From assembly GCA_026261815.1 (NCBI GenBank), contig JAMPIT010000300.1, forward strand, positions 1,612,001-1,676,000: a stretch of DNA of 64,000 nt, in the 5' to 3' direction. Origin of the DNA: Monarcha castaneiventris obscurior (taxonomy: Eukaryota; Chordata; Aves; Passeriformes; Monarchidae). Every line of letters starts with the position of its first letter. The stretch's first letter is position 1. A program made the translations under genes and the position numbers. The notes beneath the pieces are model-generated. The model did no database searches. It was not told the DNA's origin and worked only from the letters and a program-made list of their open reading frames with translations. This document shows positions 1-12,194 of the stretch, one piece after another.

Positions 1-175
1 AGAAAGAGTCTGGGGGACAACACAACAAAAATTCCCATTGTGAGCAGTTGGGTTTAACTTTGTCCAGCAGGGCTGGACACCAAAAGGGGAGTCTAAAGTG
101 CTGCTTTGGTGGGGTGTGCAGCCTTAACTGGGTTCAGTGACCCATACTGGTCATACTGGCCACTGAACTGGGCAT

Positions 176-433
176 TTGGGGTTCAAACTGAAAGGGAAGA
201 CTAGGTTGGATATGTGGGAGGAATCGTTGGCTGTGAGGGTGGGGAGGCCCTGGCACAGGGTGCCCAGAGCAGCTGTGGCTGCCCCTGGGTCCCTGGCAGT
301 GCCCAAGGCCAGGCTGGACATTGGGGCTTGGAGCAGCCTGGGACAGTGGAAGGTGTCCCTGCCATGGCAGGGGGTGGGATGGGATGATTTTAAAAGTCCC
401 TTCCAATCCAAACCTTTCTGGGATTCCCTGATT
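176..433 (+). mobile_element. CR1 LINE 3' fragment
   Basis: This is a 5'-truncated CR1 3' end in sense orientation. It carries the block shared by most copies here: GGCCCTGGCACAGGGTGCCC, then CAGAGCAGCTGTGGCTGCCC, then CTTGGAGCAGCCTGGGACAG and the CCATGGCAGG palindrome. It finishes with the diverged tail CTGGGATTCCCTGATT. No reverse transcriptase reading frame remains, so it is a dead copy. The tail gives the orientation. Confidence 0.9.
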
Positions 434-1508
434 CAGCACAATTGTCTGTGGGCCTGGGTGCTGATGGACCCTCTGGATTCAGCGCAGAGATGCCCATGCA
501 CAGCTTGATGTCACCACTCAGCTGCTGAACCACCAAGCTTTCCCCACCTGGCTGCCAATCCATGCAAAACCCCTCCCAAAGTGCTGGAACTGGGATCAGC
601 GGGGTCATGGGGATCATCCAAGTGACATCCGAGTTGCAGCACCCACAGTGTCAGCTCTGCCTGGTGCTTCTGCAGCTCAGGCACCTCCTGGAGCTCCAGC
701 TTTAATCCCCGTATTTCTGCATTTGTAGGGGTTTTTTTTAGAAGCATGAAAATGATTTACAACATTTCACGTTGCATTTTTTTTAATCCCTCAAAATGAA
801 AACAAATCTTTTCTCCACTTCGCCCGATTTCAAGGCCTCGCTTTTGTTCAGCTCTCGCCGAAAAAAAATATGGGTGAGAGGAACTCCTAAAATCCCCAAC
901 CACTGGAAAGAAAATTGGGATTTTTCCAAGTTAAGTACTCTGACAGAGCGAGCGTGCATGTTTAATTTGAAAATGTTGATTCCAAATGGATTTTTGTTTA
1001 AAAAAAGCTTTCCTCAAGCAAGTCAATATTTGTAATCAAATTGAAATTTCCTCTGGGAATTATTTATTTTCATGAGGTCTAATTTTTGCATGGAAAAATT
1101 CTACGCAGGAAGGGTTTAAGGCACTTTAAAGCCGCTTTAGGAATCTGGGAGATGGGAGGGGGCTGGGAAATCCCACTCAGGCTGAGCCCACTTGCCTTTG
1201 ATGAGGGTGAGCTGATGAAAGAGTTTATAGTGACTCTTTCTTCTTTGAAGAGGGAAAAGAGTGAGCAGGAAGAAAGGGGAGGAATTGGAAGGGAGGAGAC
1301 GTCCAAAACCAGTTCCCTCCCGCTCCTCTCCTTTATATTCCTTGAAAATCGAGAATAAAAAATCCACGTGGCCTGGGATTCCCCTTGGAAATGCTGGACA
1401 TCAAAGTGAGGGACCTGAGCTGGGCTTGTGGGGCTCGTGCATGGCCAGAGGGGACAAGGGGCACTCTGGGGAGGTGTGGAGCTCCCCTGCCACCCTGTCC
1501 CCCTACAT
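434..1508. other. Single-copy stretch, no gene seen
   Basis: No supported gene. Bases 730-1,080 are AT-rich with short homopolymer runs. The frames present are short and lack recognisable domains. Confidence 0.5.
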
Positions 1509-1610
1509 GTCCCTGTCCATCACAGGTCCATGTCTACCACAGGTCCACATCCAGCACAGGTTTGTGTCCACCAGTGGTTCCTGTCCACCACAGGTCCATG
1601 TCCACCACAG
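1509..1610. repeat. 17-base minisatellite, six copies
   Basis: There are six head-to-tail 17-base units starting at 1509, 1526, 1543, 1560, 1577 and 1594. The cleanest is GTCCATGTCCACCACAG; the others differ by one to five bases. Because 17 is not a multiple of three, the translated frame rotates through the array, which argues against coding use although all three + frames stay open across it. A partial unit may precede 1509. Confidence 0.85.
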
Positions 1611-4600
1611 CCCGAGGAACCCCACCTGCGCTGCCCGACCTGCTGGACATCTCCTGGTGCAGCAGGAGCACTCCTGGGACACCGCAGCTCCTCTGTGGAC
1701 ATCCCACCACGGCCCCAGGGAGGGACAGGCACGGGATGCTGCTGCTCCTGTGTTAACAGAGCTCCAAACCTCAGGAGAAGCAGCCACAGGACTCCTCCAG
1801 CACCACAGGGAAAATTGTCATGGCACAACCTCAAGACGATTTTCCTGCAGGATCTCTGTCCATTTCAGAGCAGCACTTGGAGTTAATGATGTGCCTAGTT
1901 TCCATTATTATGCCTTTTATTTTTTTTAATTATTACAAATCGCCTGCTTTCATGTTTCTCTTCATGATGGTGCTCTGGGAACACGACGGAGTGGTAGGAA
2001 AACAGCAACAGAGCCCTGCAGTGTCAGCCTGGAACACAGAGCCAGCGTTCCCGGGCTCCAGACACTCCCAGGAGCAATGGCACCATGGCAGATCCGTGGC
2101 TCCAAGGCAACTGCCAACCTGCAGGTTTGTTGGGAATGGAAACGAGGAAATTCAGGGTTTCTTTGCTCTCTAAGAAAGAGGCAGGAGGCAGGAGCCAGCC
2201 CTCAGCATCTCCTGACACTGCTCCGCCTGCACTCCCGGGCTGGGGGTTTTGGGGACCTCTTCCAAAGGAGAAGGATTTTCCTCCTTGTCCCCAAGCTGTA
2301 CGCAAGGAGATGGAAAGGGATTGACTCCAGTTTTGTATAGCTGCAGGGGGATGAGGAGACTCCAAGCTATGGTGGCTCCAGGCACAGCTCCTGGGGCATC
2401 GTGGGTGGCTCCTCACCACACACCCTCAAAGCTTTGCAAACATGCCCTGATTATTTTCCAGCTCAAACTATTCCTTACCTTCCAAATCTTGCTGGTTCAG
2501 CCCCTTTTCCAATGCATTGGGGTGAACTGATCACCAAACAGAATCCCTTTTTCATCCCCCAGGCCCTGATTTTGTTGCTCTGTTCATACACAATCTCTGC
2601 CTGGGCTCAGGTACCTGTGAGGAAAGGCCCCACTGAAAACATTTAGGGACTGGCAGGAAAATTATCGGAATGATTGGGGTGATTGATTTGGAGTTGTTGA
2701 AGACCCTTTTAAAAGATGCCCTAAATATGCTCCAAAAAGCCACGCTGATCACAAAAGCAATGCAGAAATGCACCTTGATGAGATAAGAGGTGAAAGAAGC
2801 AATAAAACCAAATAAAGCAACCTATATAAGAAATGGGATAAGAGCAAGCTGACAGCACCAATCAGTGGGCAGGAAACACGGGATGCAAACAGGGCCTGAC
2901 AAGAACCTGAGCTGCTAAAAGAGCCCCAGTGGAGATGGAGAGGTGGTTTCCCAATCTGGTGTTTCGATTCCCAGGTGTCTGGGCAATTCCTGCGAGGAGG
3001 GAGCACGGCAGGGCTGCTCCAGAGGGTCTGTGGTGGTTATTTTAACCGGAGAGTTCCTGGTTTGGACAACACCGAACTGTCCATGGAATACTCCTGCCTC
3101 CCCTCAGACAGGGATTTTTAAAATAAATCTGAAATCCAAAGCTTGGAAACCTAACCCTTCCTCTGGAAAGGCTTCTGATCCATCTGTTTTAGCTCTGCTA
3201 TCACTCCCAAGGAGATGGAAAAACACCTTGAGGGTGAGGAAACACCTTTTCCTGTCACCCAGAGGGCTGACTTCCCTGGCAGGACCCAAACCTGTTGTGT
3301 TCAGGCTTTGGAGCAAATCCAGCCTTTCTCAGGGCAGGAAACATGCTGGGAACATGTAAGAGCATCACGGATGCTGAAAATTCCCAACTCCAGGTGCCTG
3401 GGAGCTCTGGCTGCACAAGCACGGTCAGCCAGGTACCATGGAGGAGAGACGGGAGAGGTTCCTGCTGCCCTCAGGGCTCTGTCCCAAAAATGGGGTTTTC
3501 CTGCTTGTTTTACACAGTTTTGCTCTGTCTGAGGTTTGGATCCAGGTTTCTCCAGCCTGGGAGCCAGAGGGGCTGGAAAAGGCCTGGGTGGAGGTTCAGG
3601 GTCTCCTGTTTCCAGCCTTGGGAAAGATCCCCCTCAAACAGCCAAAATCCTGGGAAGCTTCGGCCTCTGCTGGCACTGGCACAGAAACCAGGAAAACACT
3701 GACTTCCATGGGGAGATGCAAACACAGGGAGCTTCCAGCTGGCCAAAATCCAATAAAACCTGACCCCTGATGGACTGCGGCCTCCGCATCTCAAACAGCC
3801 CCTGCTCAATATTGGCGCTGCCATCGTTTACATTGGAGGGCTGAAGGAGCAGCAAAGCCTGGAGCTCCCGCAGATGTTTCATTCCTGGGATTTCTGTGCC
3901 CGTTCCCAACTGCAAACCCCATGGGAAGAGCCCAAAACTGTGGAGTTGGGGTTATCAGAGCACCTGAACCTCCTCAATTACAGAAAATCCAGAGCGAGAC
4001 AGAAAGGATTTTTCCCAGCAGGATGGTCCTGTCCCTCGGGTTGGTTTTCAATCTTGGAACCCCTCTGGGAAAAGCCTCCAGGAAAAGCCCCTTCCCTGCC
4101 TTTGGAGCAGGGCAGGAACCCCAGGGAATAAACACCGAGTTAGAAACAATGGGGAAAAAACAATGGGAGTTTGAGGATAACCACAAAGGAAGAAATGGAA
4201 GCCTCTCTGCAGAATTGCTCACTTCCCTGGCCCAGGATTCCACCAGACCTCAGCCCTGCTCAGCGCTACAAACACATCAACAATTTGTTACCTTGTTTCC
4301 TGGATTACTCCAAGCTTTTTGGAACCAGTCTAAAGCACAGGCAAATCCATTAAAAAATGGATTCCTTGTATTTCTTTATACCTGCCTCTAACTCGAGTCC
4401 CTTCCCTGTGAAACCCTGACTGTGGCAAATTCACCTTTGCCTTTCCTTTCCCCAGCAAGGTGTTACCCAGATTTTTTGGGATTTATCCCTCATCCTGCCC
4501 TTGAGTGTCCGTGGGGTGGGAGATCCAGCTGCAGCTCCTGGGAATGGGGGGATAAAGCTCCTTCTGCCTCTCCCCCAGGACTGCTGCTGGCAATTCCAGC

Positions 4601-5410
4601 CAGGCAGATTCTCCCTGGCTCCACCTGCACCCCAAACCCACCGGCTGTGGGGTGCTGTGGGTTACACTGGACTGAAGCTCCTTCTGCCCAAATCTGAGCC
4701 TGGAGCAGAGCTCCTCTCGCTGTGGGGTTAATCCAGAGCCGTGGCAGAAGCTGCACTTTCCCATCCCAATTCCACAACCTGAGATCTGCCTCGTTTGGGA
4801 GCTTCAAATCCAGCAAATGGGAAGCATAGCCGGAGGTGGTTCAGGCTGGATCAGGCACTGCACTTTTCCCCAAAAACTGAAAGCAGCCTACAACAATCAC
4901 CACTGCCAAACTCAAAACCTTCCAGGAACTCACTTTTCAAGGGATTTAGGCATTTGTAGCCTGCTGTTTGAGAGGAACAGGGACATGGATGAGGCTGAGC
5001 TGTATTTTAGCTCTGCTTTCACTCGCAGGGCGCAGAAAGAAAATCTTGTAGGTTTTTTGTGTTCCACAGAGATCACTGGGAGGACTCAAACCCTCACATG
5101 TTCAGCACACCCAGGCTGGACAGAGAGGTTGGAAGAGGGGTTGATCCTGGCAGATGTGTCCGGAATTGTCTCCAAGGCTGCCACAGACCCGGATCCTGCT
5201 CCCAGCCCTGCAAACCACGGCTCAGCACTGCCCTTCTCACCCCGAGCACCAGCAGTGCCCTCACTGCCTTTGGGAGAAGGAGGGGGAATTCATGCACAGC
5301 ATGAGCTACCCCAGATTTTATTCCAGCAAAATAGGAGGAACAATCTTCGCTTTATCTCACAGGAAAAAAAAAATCACTTCGCGCTTTTTAGTAGCAGCAG
5401 CAATGAGGGA
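1611..5410. other. Single-copy stretch, no gene seen
   Basis: This is mixed-composition DNA without recognisable repeats or genes. A 268-codon open frame from 4817 runs into the following CR1 copy and ends inside it. Its sequence has no domain I recognise, so I do not call it a gene. Confidence 0.5.
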
Positions 5411-5624
5411 AGGAATTGTTCCCTGGGAGGGTGGGCAGGCCCTGGCACAGGGTGCCCAGAGCAGCTGTGGCTGCCTCTGGATCCCTGGCAGTGCCCAAGG
5501 CCAGGCTGGACATTGGGGCTTGGAGCAGCCTGGGATAGTGGGAGGTGTCCCTGCCATGGCAGGGGGTGGAACTCGGTGACTTTTATGGTTCCTTCCAACC
5601 CAAACCATTCTGGGATTCTGTGAA
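5411..5624 (+). mobile_element. CR1 LINE 3' fragment
   Basis: This copy begins at the GGAAGGAATTGTTCCCTGGG block and ends with CCAAACCATTCTGGGATTCT followed by GTGA, the canonical sense tail. The core is very close to the other copies of this subfamily, for example at 33115 and 38335, suggesting fairly recent insertion. It is only the last 210 bases or so of the element and is non-coding. Confidence 0.93.
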
Positions 5625-7208
5625 GGCTCGAGGGAGTTAGTCCTTAAAAACAGTGGTTTTGAACCCAAATCCCCTGTATTTCCCTTTGGCTTCCTCAGGT
5701 TTCACAGGTACAGGCAGAATCATCACTTCCCTGATTAAACATCAATTCACCTGTAAGGCCTCAAGATTTATAATAAAATTAAGGGCACTTAATTAAGGAC
5801 CCTGCAACTTTTTTTTGCTGATGTTCTGCTGGAGCTGTGGTGATTTCACTCCGCGCAAACCCCTGAACGTTCCAAATCACCCTTAATCCCACAAATCCTG
5901 CATCAAACCTTCTGCATCCCCTTCCACCTGCTGGGAGCCAACAAATTAAATAGCTCCTAACTTCTCCCAGAATAACAAGGACAATCAACTTCAGCAGCAG
6001 AGAGAAACCCCAGGATCACAAGATGCTTTTGGAAGCACTTTTTATTCCCCAGCTTCTAAAAAAATAGGTTTGATGCCAAGGGGAAAACAAAGGAGGGGTT
6101 TATAGGATAGGCCCAGCCTAAGATAGAGGGGAGCAGGGAGGAAGGAGGGGGAGAAGCTTTAGGGGGACAGCGGCACTTCCAGCTGGGGGCTGGTGACAAA
6201 CCCCAGCCCCATTTATCACCCTCTTAACACCACCCCGACACCAGCTTTATTCTTGTAAAATATTTAGTGGTTTCCCTCCACAAATTTCCAAACAACTTGG
6301 CGGATCTTGCAGGTGAAAACTGGTTTAAAAATTAATTGCAAGCTTTTAAAAATTAATAATTATTTCGCTTAATTAAGCTTGCAGCTTCACATTTTTTAAG
6401 CTGTGAACAATTTGGGAGCTGCTGCCGTTGGGCTGGAAAATGCTGGGGGATGAGGGCTGGAAATCTGTTCCCTTCATTGTTTCCCAGAGCAGGTTTTTGG
6501 GCTCTTCTGCATCATCTGCATTGTTATTGATGGCATTCCTGCCCCTATCAAAACCTGGATCTATAACATGGCAATTTTGCTGGAATTTCTTTTGTTCCAG
6601 CCTAATCTAAAATGTTTTCTTGTTGTCCAGAACACATTTGGATATGGATTTTTTTTTTTTAATGGATACTTTTACTTCTCCCATCCATTGTTCTTTATTT
6701 CCCAGTGTCTCATTTTTAATCACAGCCATTATCTTCCTCCCTTTCCTGATTTGTTGATTATTATCTGTAGGTCGGCTCATTCCTCCGGCTTCCGTTTTTT
6801 TTTGCCTGGGTGTGTTGTGATCTTTCCTTTGTGATCATCATAAATACTCCTGTCAAGAAGGAAGGGAAACAAAAGGCATTTATTTCGGGGAGAATCTGAG
6901 CAATTTCTGCTTTCCAGTGAAGCGGTGGAGAGAGCTTTAAAAATTGCTCTGTGTGTGAGGATGGCCCGGCAGATTTTGCCGTGGGCTTCAGCCTAATTCC
7001 TGCATCCAGATGGGATTGTTGATCCTGGGGATCTCTCTGGCACATGCAGAGCTCGTTGGCAGGAGCTGCTCTGCACCCTGGCCTGGTCTCAGCCCCAAAA
7101 TCCCCTCAATTTCCTTGATCATGATTCACAGTGGTTAGAAATCCCTACATCTGAATTAATATTGTCCTGCAGAGGTGGATGCACGACAGGACTCCGCATC
7201 CTTAATGG
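5625..7208. other. Single-copy stretch with an AT-rich island
   Basis: No gene seen. Bases 6240-6420 are distinctly AT-rich, with homeodomain-like TTAATTA cores and a short inverted repeat (GCAAGCTT at 6338-6345, AAGCTTGC at 6375-6382). Bases 6640-6820 are T-rich. Confidence 0.45.
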
Positions 7209-7441
7209 CTTTAAGCTGAAAAAGGAGAGATTTAGATGAGATATTGGGAAGGAATTCCTCCCTGGGAGGGTGCGGAGGCCCTGGAATGGATTTCCCAGAG
7301 AAGCTGTGGCTGCCCCTGGATCCCTGGCAGTGTCCCAGGCCAGGCTGGACGGGGCTTGGAGCAGCCTGGGACAGTGGAAGGTGTCCCTGCCATGGATGAG
7401 CTTTAAGATCCCTTCCATCCCAAGCTTTTCCATGATCTCCA
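7209..7441 (+). mobile_element. CR1 LINE 3' fragment, diverged
   Basis: It starts in the AAGCTGAAAAAGGAGAGA block and runs through the GGAAGGAATTCCTCCCTGGG and TGGCTGCCCCTGGATCCCTG blocks. It lacks a few bases in the middle and most of the bases after CCATGG, and ends in the degraded tail CTTTTCCATGATCTCCATG. It is more diverged than the 5411 and 38280 copies, so probably an older insertion. Confidence 0.88.
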
Positions 7442-9206
7442 TGCCTGGAGCAGGGCTGAAATTGTGGGGAGTTCAGGAGAGGGGGTGAAATCTGGGAATG
7501 TTTTTTAGTGTCCCCCAGGCCAGGAGGACACAGGCAGAGCTTTCCCTGGAGCTGAGCTCTCTGTGCCCACCCCTAAGCTGCAGTGCGGCTCTTGGCTGCC
7601 CCTTGGTTTGTTTACATTGATTTTAGAATAATGACTTTCCATTAAATAAATTTCGATGGAGAAAATAAATTATTTTCGGGCCCGGGCCGCTCCCGGCACT
7701 GATTCCCCATTCCCAGCCCCTCGTTGGCATCTCAGCATTTCCATTCCAGTGTGAGGCATTCACAACTTTATGTATTTCCCTCTTCATGCAGAAAATCTGC
7801 CTATTTCTACTCAGCACAAGAGGAACTTTTGCTGGGTTGTTTAACCTTGAACAAATGCTGCTTTAACCATTTTCAGGACAGCGGAATGACAAATTCTGCC
7901 GCTGCCTTTCTGCACCACTGCTCCATGGTTTAAACCTGAGCGTGGCAGAACTGAAAGCGAAATACAAAATATATTTATTTCCCCTCCCACCCCCGCCCAG
8001 TGCTGCAGTGGAAATGCGCTTTGAGTCCTGCTTGGGGTTAGAAATGTTCTTTGAAGGTGTGGCCTGTTGTGTTCTTTTCCTGGCTGTGTTTGATGACCTG
8101 CCAGCCTTCTGCTCCACACAGGATCCCGTGGAAGTGTGATCCCAGAGATTCCTCCTCCCTCCGGGGGTGCAGCTCCACCAGTGCTGCTCTGCTCCAGGCC
8201 TGCAGTTCCCCTGGAGCGTGAGGTGAATTTTAAATCATTTTGCTCCAAGGCTGTTCAAGAATTTAAACCAAGATCTCGATTCTCCCCTCACAGTGATGGA
8301 AGGTGAGCTGATGTCCAGTGGGGAATGCTCTTGGAAAAGCAGCTGGATGTCTCCTCTGTAAGGAAACTCCTGTGTTTCCACCTCAAACTGAGGCAGACTC
8401 TCAGTTTCCAGTCAGGATTAGGGAAGCACAAACTTGTGCAAGAGACCCCATCCTCACCCTCAAGTGAGAGCTTGGCCCAAACCACCCATTCCAGGAGATT
8501 CCTGGAGAATTCCCAGAGGAAACTTCCAAACCAGAAGGAGAATTAAGGGAAGCAAACGTGGGCAGGGTGGGGAGGCCGAGGAGGCCCAAACCACCTCTCT
8601 GCATCTCCCTGCAGTTGTTGGTTACCCTGCAGCCCACCCAAACCTGGCAACACCCTGAGGGGAAAAATTGTGGTGACACAAAATCTGAAGCAAGCAGGTC
8701 CTTCCTGCCCGTTTGGAATGTCCTGATCCATGTGATATCCCAGGTTCTGAGCTGCAGGAGCTGTGAATTATCTCCCCTGTGCCAGCCCTGCCCATCACTC
8801 ACACTTTGCTCAGAGTGAAGAGTCTCAATCCACGTAATCTCTCTGCCTGCAGAGACATTCCTCAGCCCTTATCTTTCCCACTTCTCTCTCCATCTTTTCT
8901 ACTTCCTAGGGTTTTTTTTCCCTGTCTTTTTTTTTTTTTCTCCTCCAGTGGAGGGAACAGATCTGCAAGCAGTAGTTAAGTAGCAGGTGAAATATTGATC
9001 CGTGCAATGACAAATTGATCTCTTCTGTTTTGTTTAACACTTCTCCTCCGAAAAGTTTTCACACTCAATTTACTTTTAGGCTATCACAGATCACTGAGGT
9101 GATTTTTTTTTCCTAACTGTACCTGCAACGTGGGCATGCAAGGAAAAAGTCACATTTCCTCAGCAGTTGTAGCTTGGTGAAGGCTTGCAACTAGTTCAGC
9201 TCAAAT
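7442..9206. other. Single-copy stretch, no gene seen
   Basis: No supported gene or interspersed repeat. A T-rich run lies at 8910-8940. The short open frames lack recognisable features. Confidence 0.5.
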
Positions 9207-9590
9207 CCCAGAATCCCAGGATGGTTTGGGTTGGAAAGGACCTCAAAGATTATTTCACCCCACCCCCTGCCATGGCAGGGACACCTTCCACTGTCCCAGG
9301 CTGCTCCAAGCCCCAATGTCCAGCCTGGCCTTGGACACTGCCAGGGATCCAGGGGCAGCCACAGCTGCTCTGGGAAATGCATTCCAGGGCCTCCCCACCC
9401 TCACAGGAAATAATTCCTTCCCAACATCCCATCTAAATTTCCCCTCTTTAAGTTTTAACCATTCCCCTCATCCTGGCACTCAGTTCCTGATGCAAATCCT
9501 TCTCCATTTTCCCTGGAAGGGGCTCTGAGGTCTCCACATACCCTTCTCTTCTCCAGGCTGGACAGCCCCAGCTCTTCCTACAGGACTGTT
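9207..9590 (-). mobile_element. CR1 LINE 3' fragment (minus)
   Basis: Read on the minus strand, this is a CR1 3' end. The tail complement CCCAGAATCCCAGGATGG is at the left edge and the body extends to about 9590. Its 5' part contains CTCTGAGGTCTCCACA and TTCTCCAGGCTGGACAGCCC, matching the 5' part of the copy at 62745, so the two share a subfamily. Confidence 0.9.
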
Positions 9591-12020
9591 TCACCCTCCC
9601 GCAGGATTTTGCACATCTTGCTCCTGTTTTCCTGTCCTGTTGTGAGCTCCTGCCGTGGCTTTGCACCAGGAACTCAGAATGTTGAATGATTATCAGCAGC
9701 TTCATTGTTTAAGTGCTTTCCTTTCCTTCTCCTCATCTGGAGGTGAGGCTCCACCACAGGTCCCTGGGTGCTTTTCTTGGCACTTTCACTCTGCTGATTT
9801 ATTCCTAATTTGTGTTTCTTGCACGGTCCTGAGACAGAGGAGGAATTTTCTTTGTAACACCACAGTTTAACACTGCACTCTTCATTTGTTTAAAAGCCTC
9901 TGCTGAAGACTTTCCCAAAGCTTTTCCCATATGCTCCCCTTGCTCTGGAAGCTCATGGGCTCCAAGAACTCCTGGTGCAGTGACTCTTCCCCACCATTCC
10001 ATATTTATTCCTGTGCCTCCTGAGGTCTCTGTTATATTTTTCTGAGTGTTTGCCCAGCTCAGAGCTGGGCTGGGCCATCCCCGGATTGCTGCTGGAAGCA
10101 TCCCTGCATTTCCCACCCCCAGCTCCTCTGGAATCACCTTATTTTTAACAATTCCTCACTCACCACCACTAAATGGCCCTTTCCTGTGCCACATCCTTCG
10201 GGCTCTGGGGTGAGCTCCAGCTGCTCCTTGGAATACTTTCAATTTCCCCATTTCTCCCCCAGCCTCCTCCAGCCACCACTGAGTTTGGGAAGGATCCTCC
10301 ACTGTGGAGGCTCCACAGCTACTGAGGGGGTTGGCAAAACAGATTTATTATTAGATTTATTAGGGTTTATTATTAGATTCTTACACCTCCTCAAAAAAAG
10401 GTTTTTTCTCCTCTGTCACAGCTTTGTCTTCTCCCATTCCTTTTCTCATTTTCCTCCTTTGAACATGACTTCCACTTTTTGAAGGATACTGTTTTACCTC
10501 TGACAGGCTCCTTTGGTCTGCTCTTTAATGAGAACTGCTAATTTTTTGCCCTTTTAAGGTCTCTTTTGATAATTGTATAGATTTGCTCTCATCCTCTAAT
10601 AGAAGATCTTTAAACAGTGTCTGTGTCCCCTGGAAAAATGTCACCCTTTTGGTGGCTGCTTTTAATTTCTTTTTAACAAGCCTCTCCCCTTTTATGTGGA
10701 GAGCCTTTTTGAAATGAAGTTGTGATGAACTTTTGCAGGTTTATTTTTAAATTCCTACAATGTTACCGAGTTTCAGTACATCGAGACACTTTCATAGAGC
10801 AACCCTTCAATAACAGCATTTAAAATCAGCCCCTTGGCCTGCTCAGGATTAAACCTGGCACTGCTTCTCCTGGCTGTCCCAAGGAGGAATTATCTGCTGT
10901 GTTGTCTCGATCCATTTTTCCATGGAGTTTTTGGAATTTGCTGCAGTTCTGGGCTGGTTTTGGGCCCAGATTTTGATGAGTTTTATGGTTAAGGGTCACC
11001 TGGTAAGGTGGGTGCTGATGTAGCCTCAACCTTTTGCTTCGGTTTTGAATTTAAACTGACAGAGCAACCATTATTTTCCAATATTAATTGTTCATTAATT
11101 GTTCGTTGCACTAATTAACACCCAGCCCTCTCCTGCACTTGCCTCACTGCTGCTCTCTGTCCTGTCTCTCATGGGTTGGGCTCTGGGGTCACCTTGTCCC
11201 TCTGATTTCCAAGAAAACCCCAAAAGCTGGGATAAGACCTCACTAGATCCCACACTGAGCTCCTGAGCTGGACGAAAGGGACATCCAGGATACCCCTTTC
11301 CCAAAATAAAGGCCTGGACAATTTCCCACTTCAGCTGCGATTGCTGCTCCTTGGAATGGACACATCCAGCTTTACCTGGATTCATTTGTGGTGCCAAATA
11401 AATCTACATGAGACAACAGCACCAGAAAACACATTTTAGCAATGGAAAGCTTATGCTGATAATCAGAAAGTTTAAAGGAGAGCTCCCAACCTCCCTCATC
11501 CCCCAAAGCTCTTCCCAAAAATGGAGGTTACTCCAGCACTTGCCACAGGGGAGCCAGGAATGTGTGACCACACAGAAGAAGGTCGTGAAAATCCAAGCAC
11601 CTTCCCCTCTCCCATGTTTTAGGCTGAGAGCAGGATTATTTCCAAGTGCCTTCATCTCCTCTGAGGTTTTTATCACAGCTGAAAACTGCCAGGAACATTC
11701 AACAAGGCAGGAGGAGGAAAGGGAAACCCAGCCCTGCCACCTACCCTGGCTGGGGCTGCCTGAAAACATTTGTAAAGCGAGTGTGCTCTCCTTAAAGGCA
11801 GTGGGGAGAGCCTTGTCCGTGCCAAACCCATCTGTCCTGGGGTCTGAGGTAGATGCAGGGAGCTCTAAAGGAAAGGCAGGGCTGCCTTTGCCCCTGTCCC
11901 AGGAGCAGCACAGGCTGCACTGGCTGCTCCTGTCTGCTCTTTGTCCTCTCTGGGCTGGTGTGTACTGGTGGGAAGTCACTCCCCCTTTTCCAGAAAAACC
12001 CCAAATCCTCGGCATCACCC
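9591..12020. other. Single-copy stretch, no gene seen
   Basis: This is AT-rich in 10,320-10,830, with two copies of TTTATTATTAGATT 22 bases apart at 10,344 and 10,366. An AT-rich patch with several TTAATT cores lies at 11,050-11,110. No gene is supported; the 222- and 275-codon frames on opposite strands at 11,404-12,235 overlap each other and show no domain. Confidence 0.45.
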
Positions 12021-12194
12021 CTAAATCAGTGGGGAGGCCTCTGCTTGCCCAGAGAAGCTGTGGCTGCCCCATGATCCCTGGAAGTGTCCGAGGCCAGGCT
12101 GGAGCAGCCTGGGATAATGGGAGATGTCCCTGCCCATGGCAGGGGTGGAATGGGACAAGCTTTCATGTCCCTTCCCACCTGGGATTCTGTGATA
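12021..12194 (+). mobile_element. CR1 LINE 3' fragment, short and diverged
   Basis: Only about 175 bases of the CR1 3' end remain, from GGGGAGGCCTCTGCTTGCCC through TGGAGCAGCCTGGGATAATG to the tail CTGGGATTCTGTGATAAA. An internal deletion removes the bases between the AGGCCAGGCTGGA and GCAGCCTGG blocks. Confidence 0.87.

Noticed and set aside
4817..5623. 268-codon plus-strand open frame as a gene
   Set aside because: It ends inside a CR1 copy, has no recognisable domain, and its composition fits chance in GC-rich DNA.
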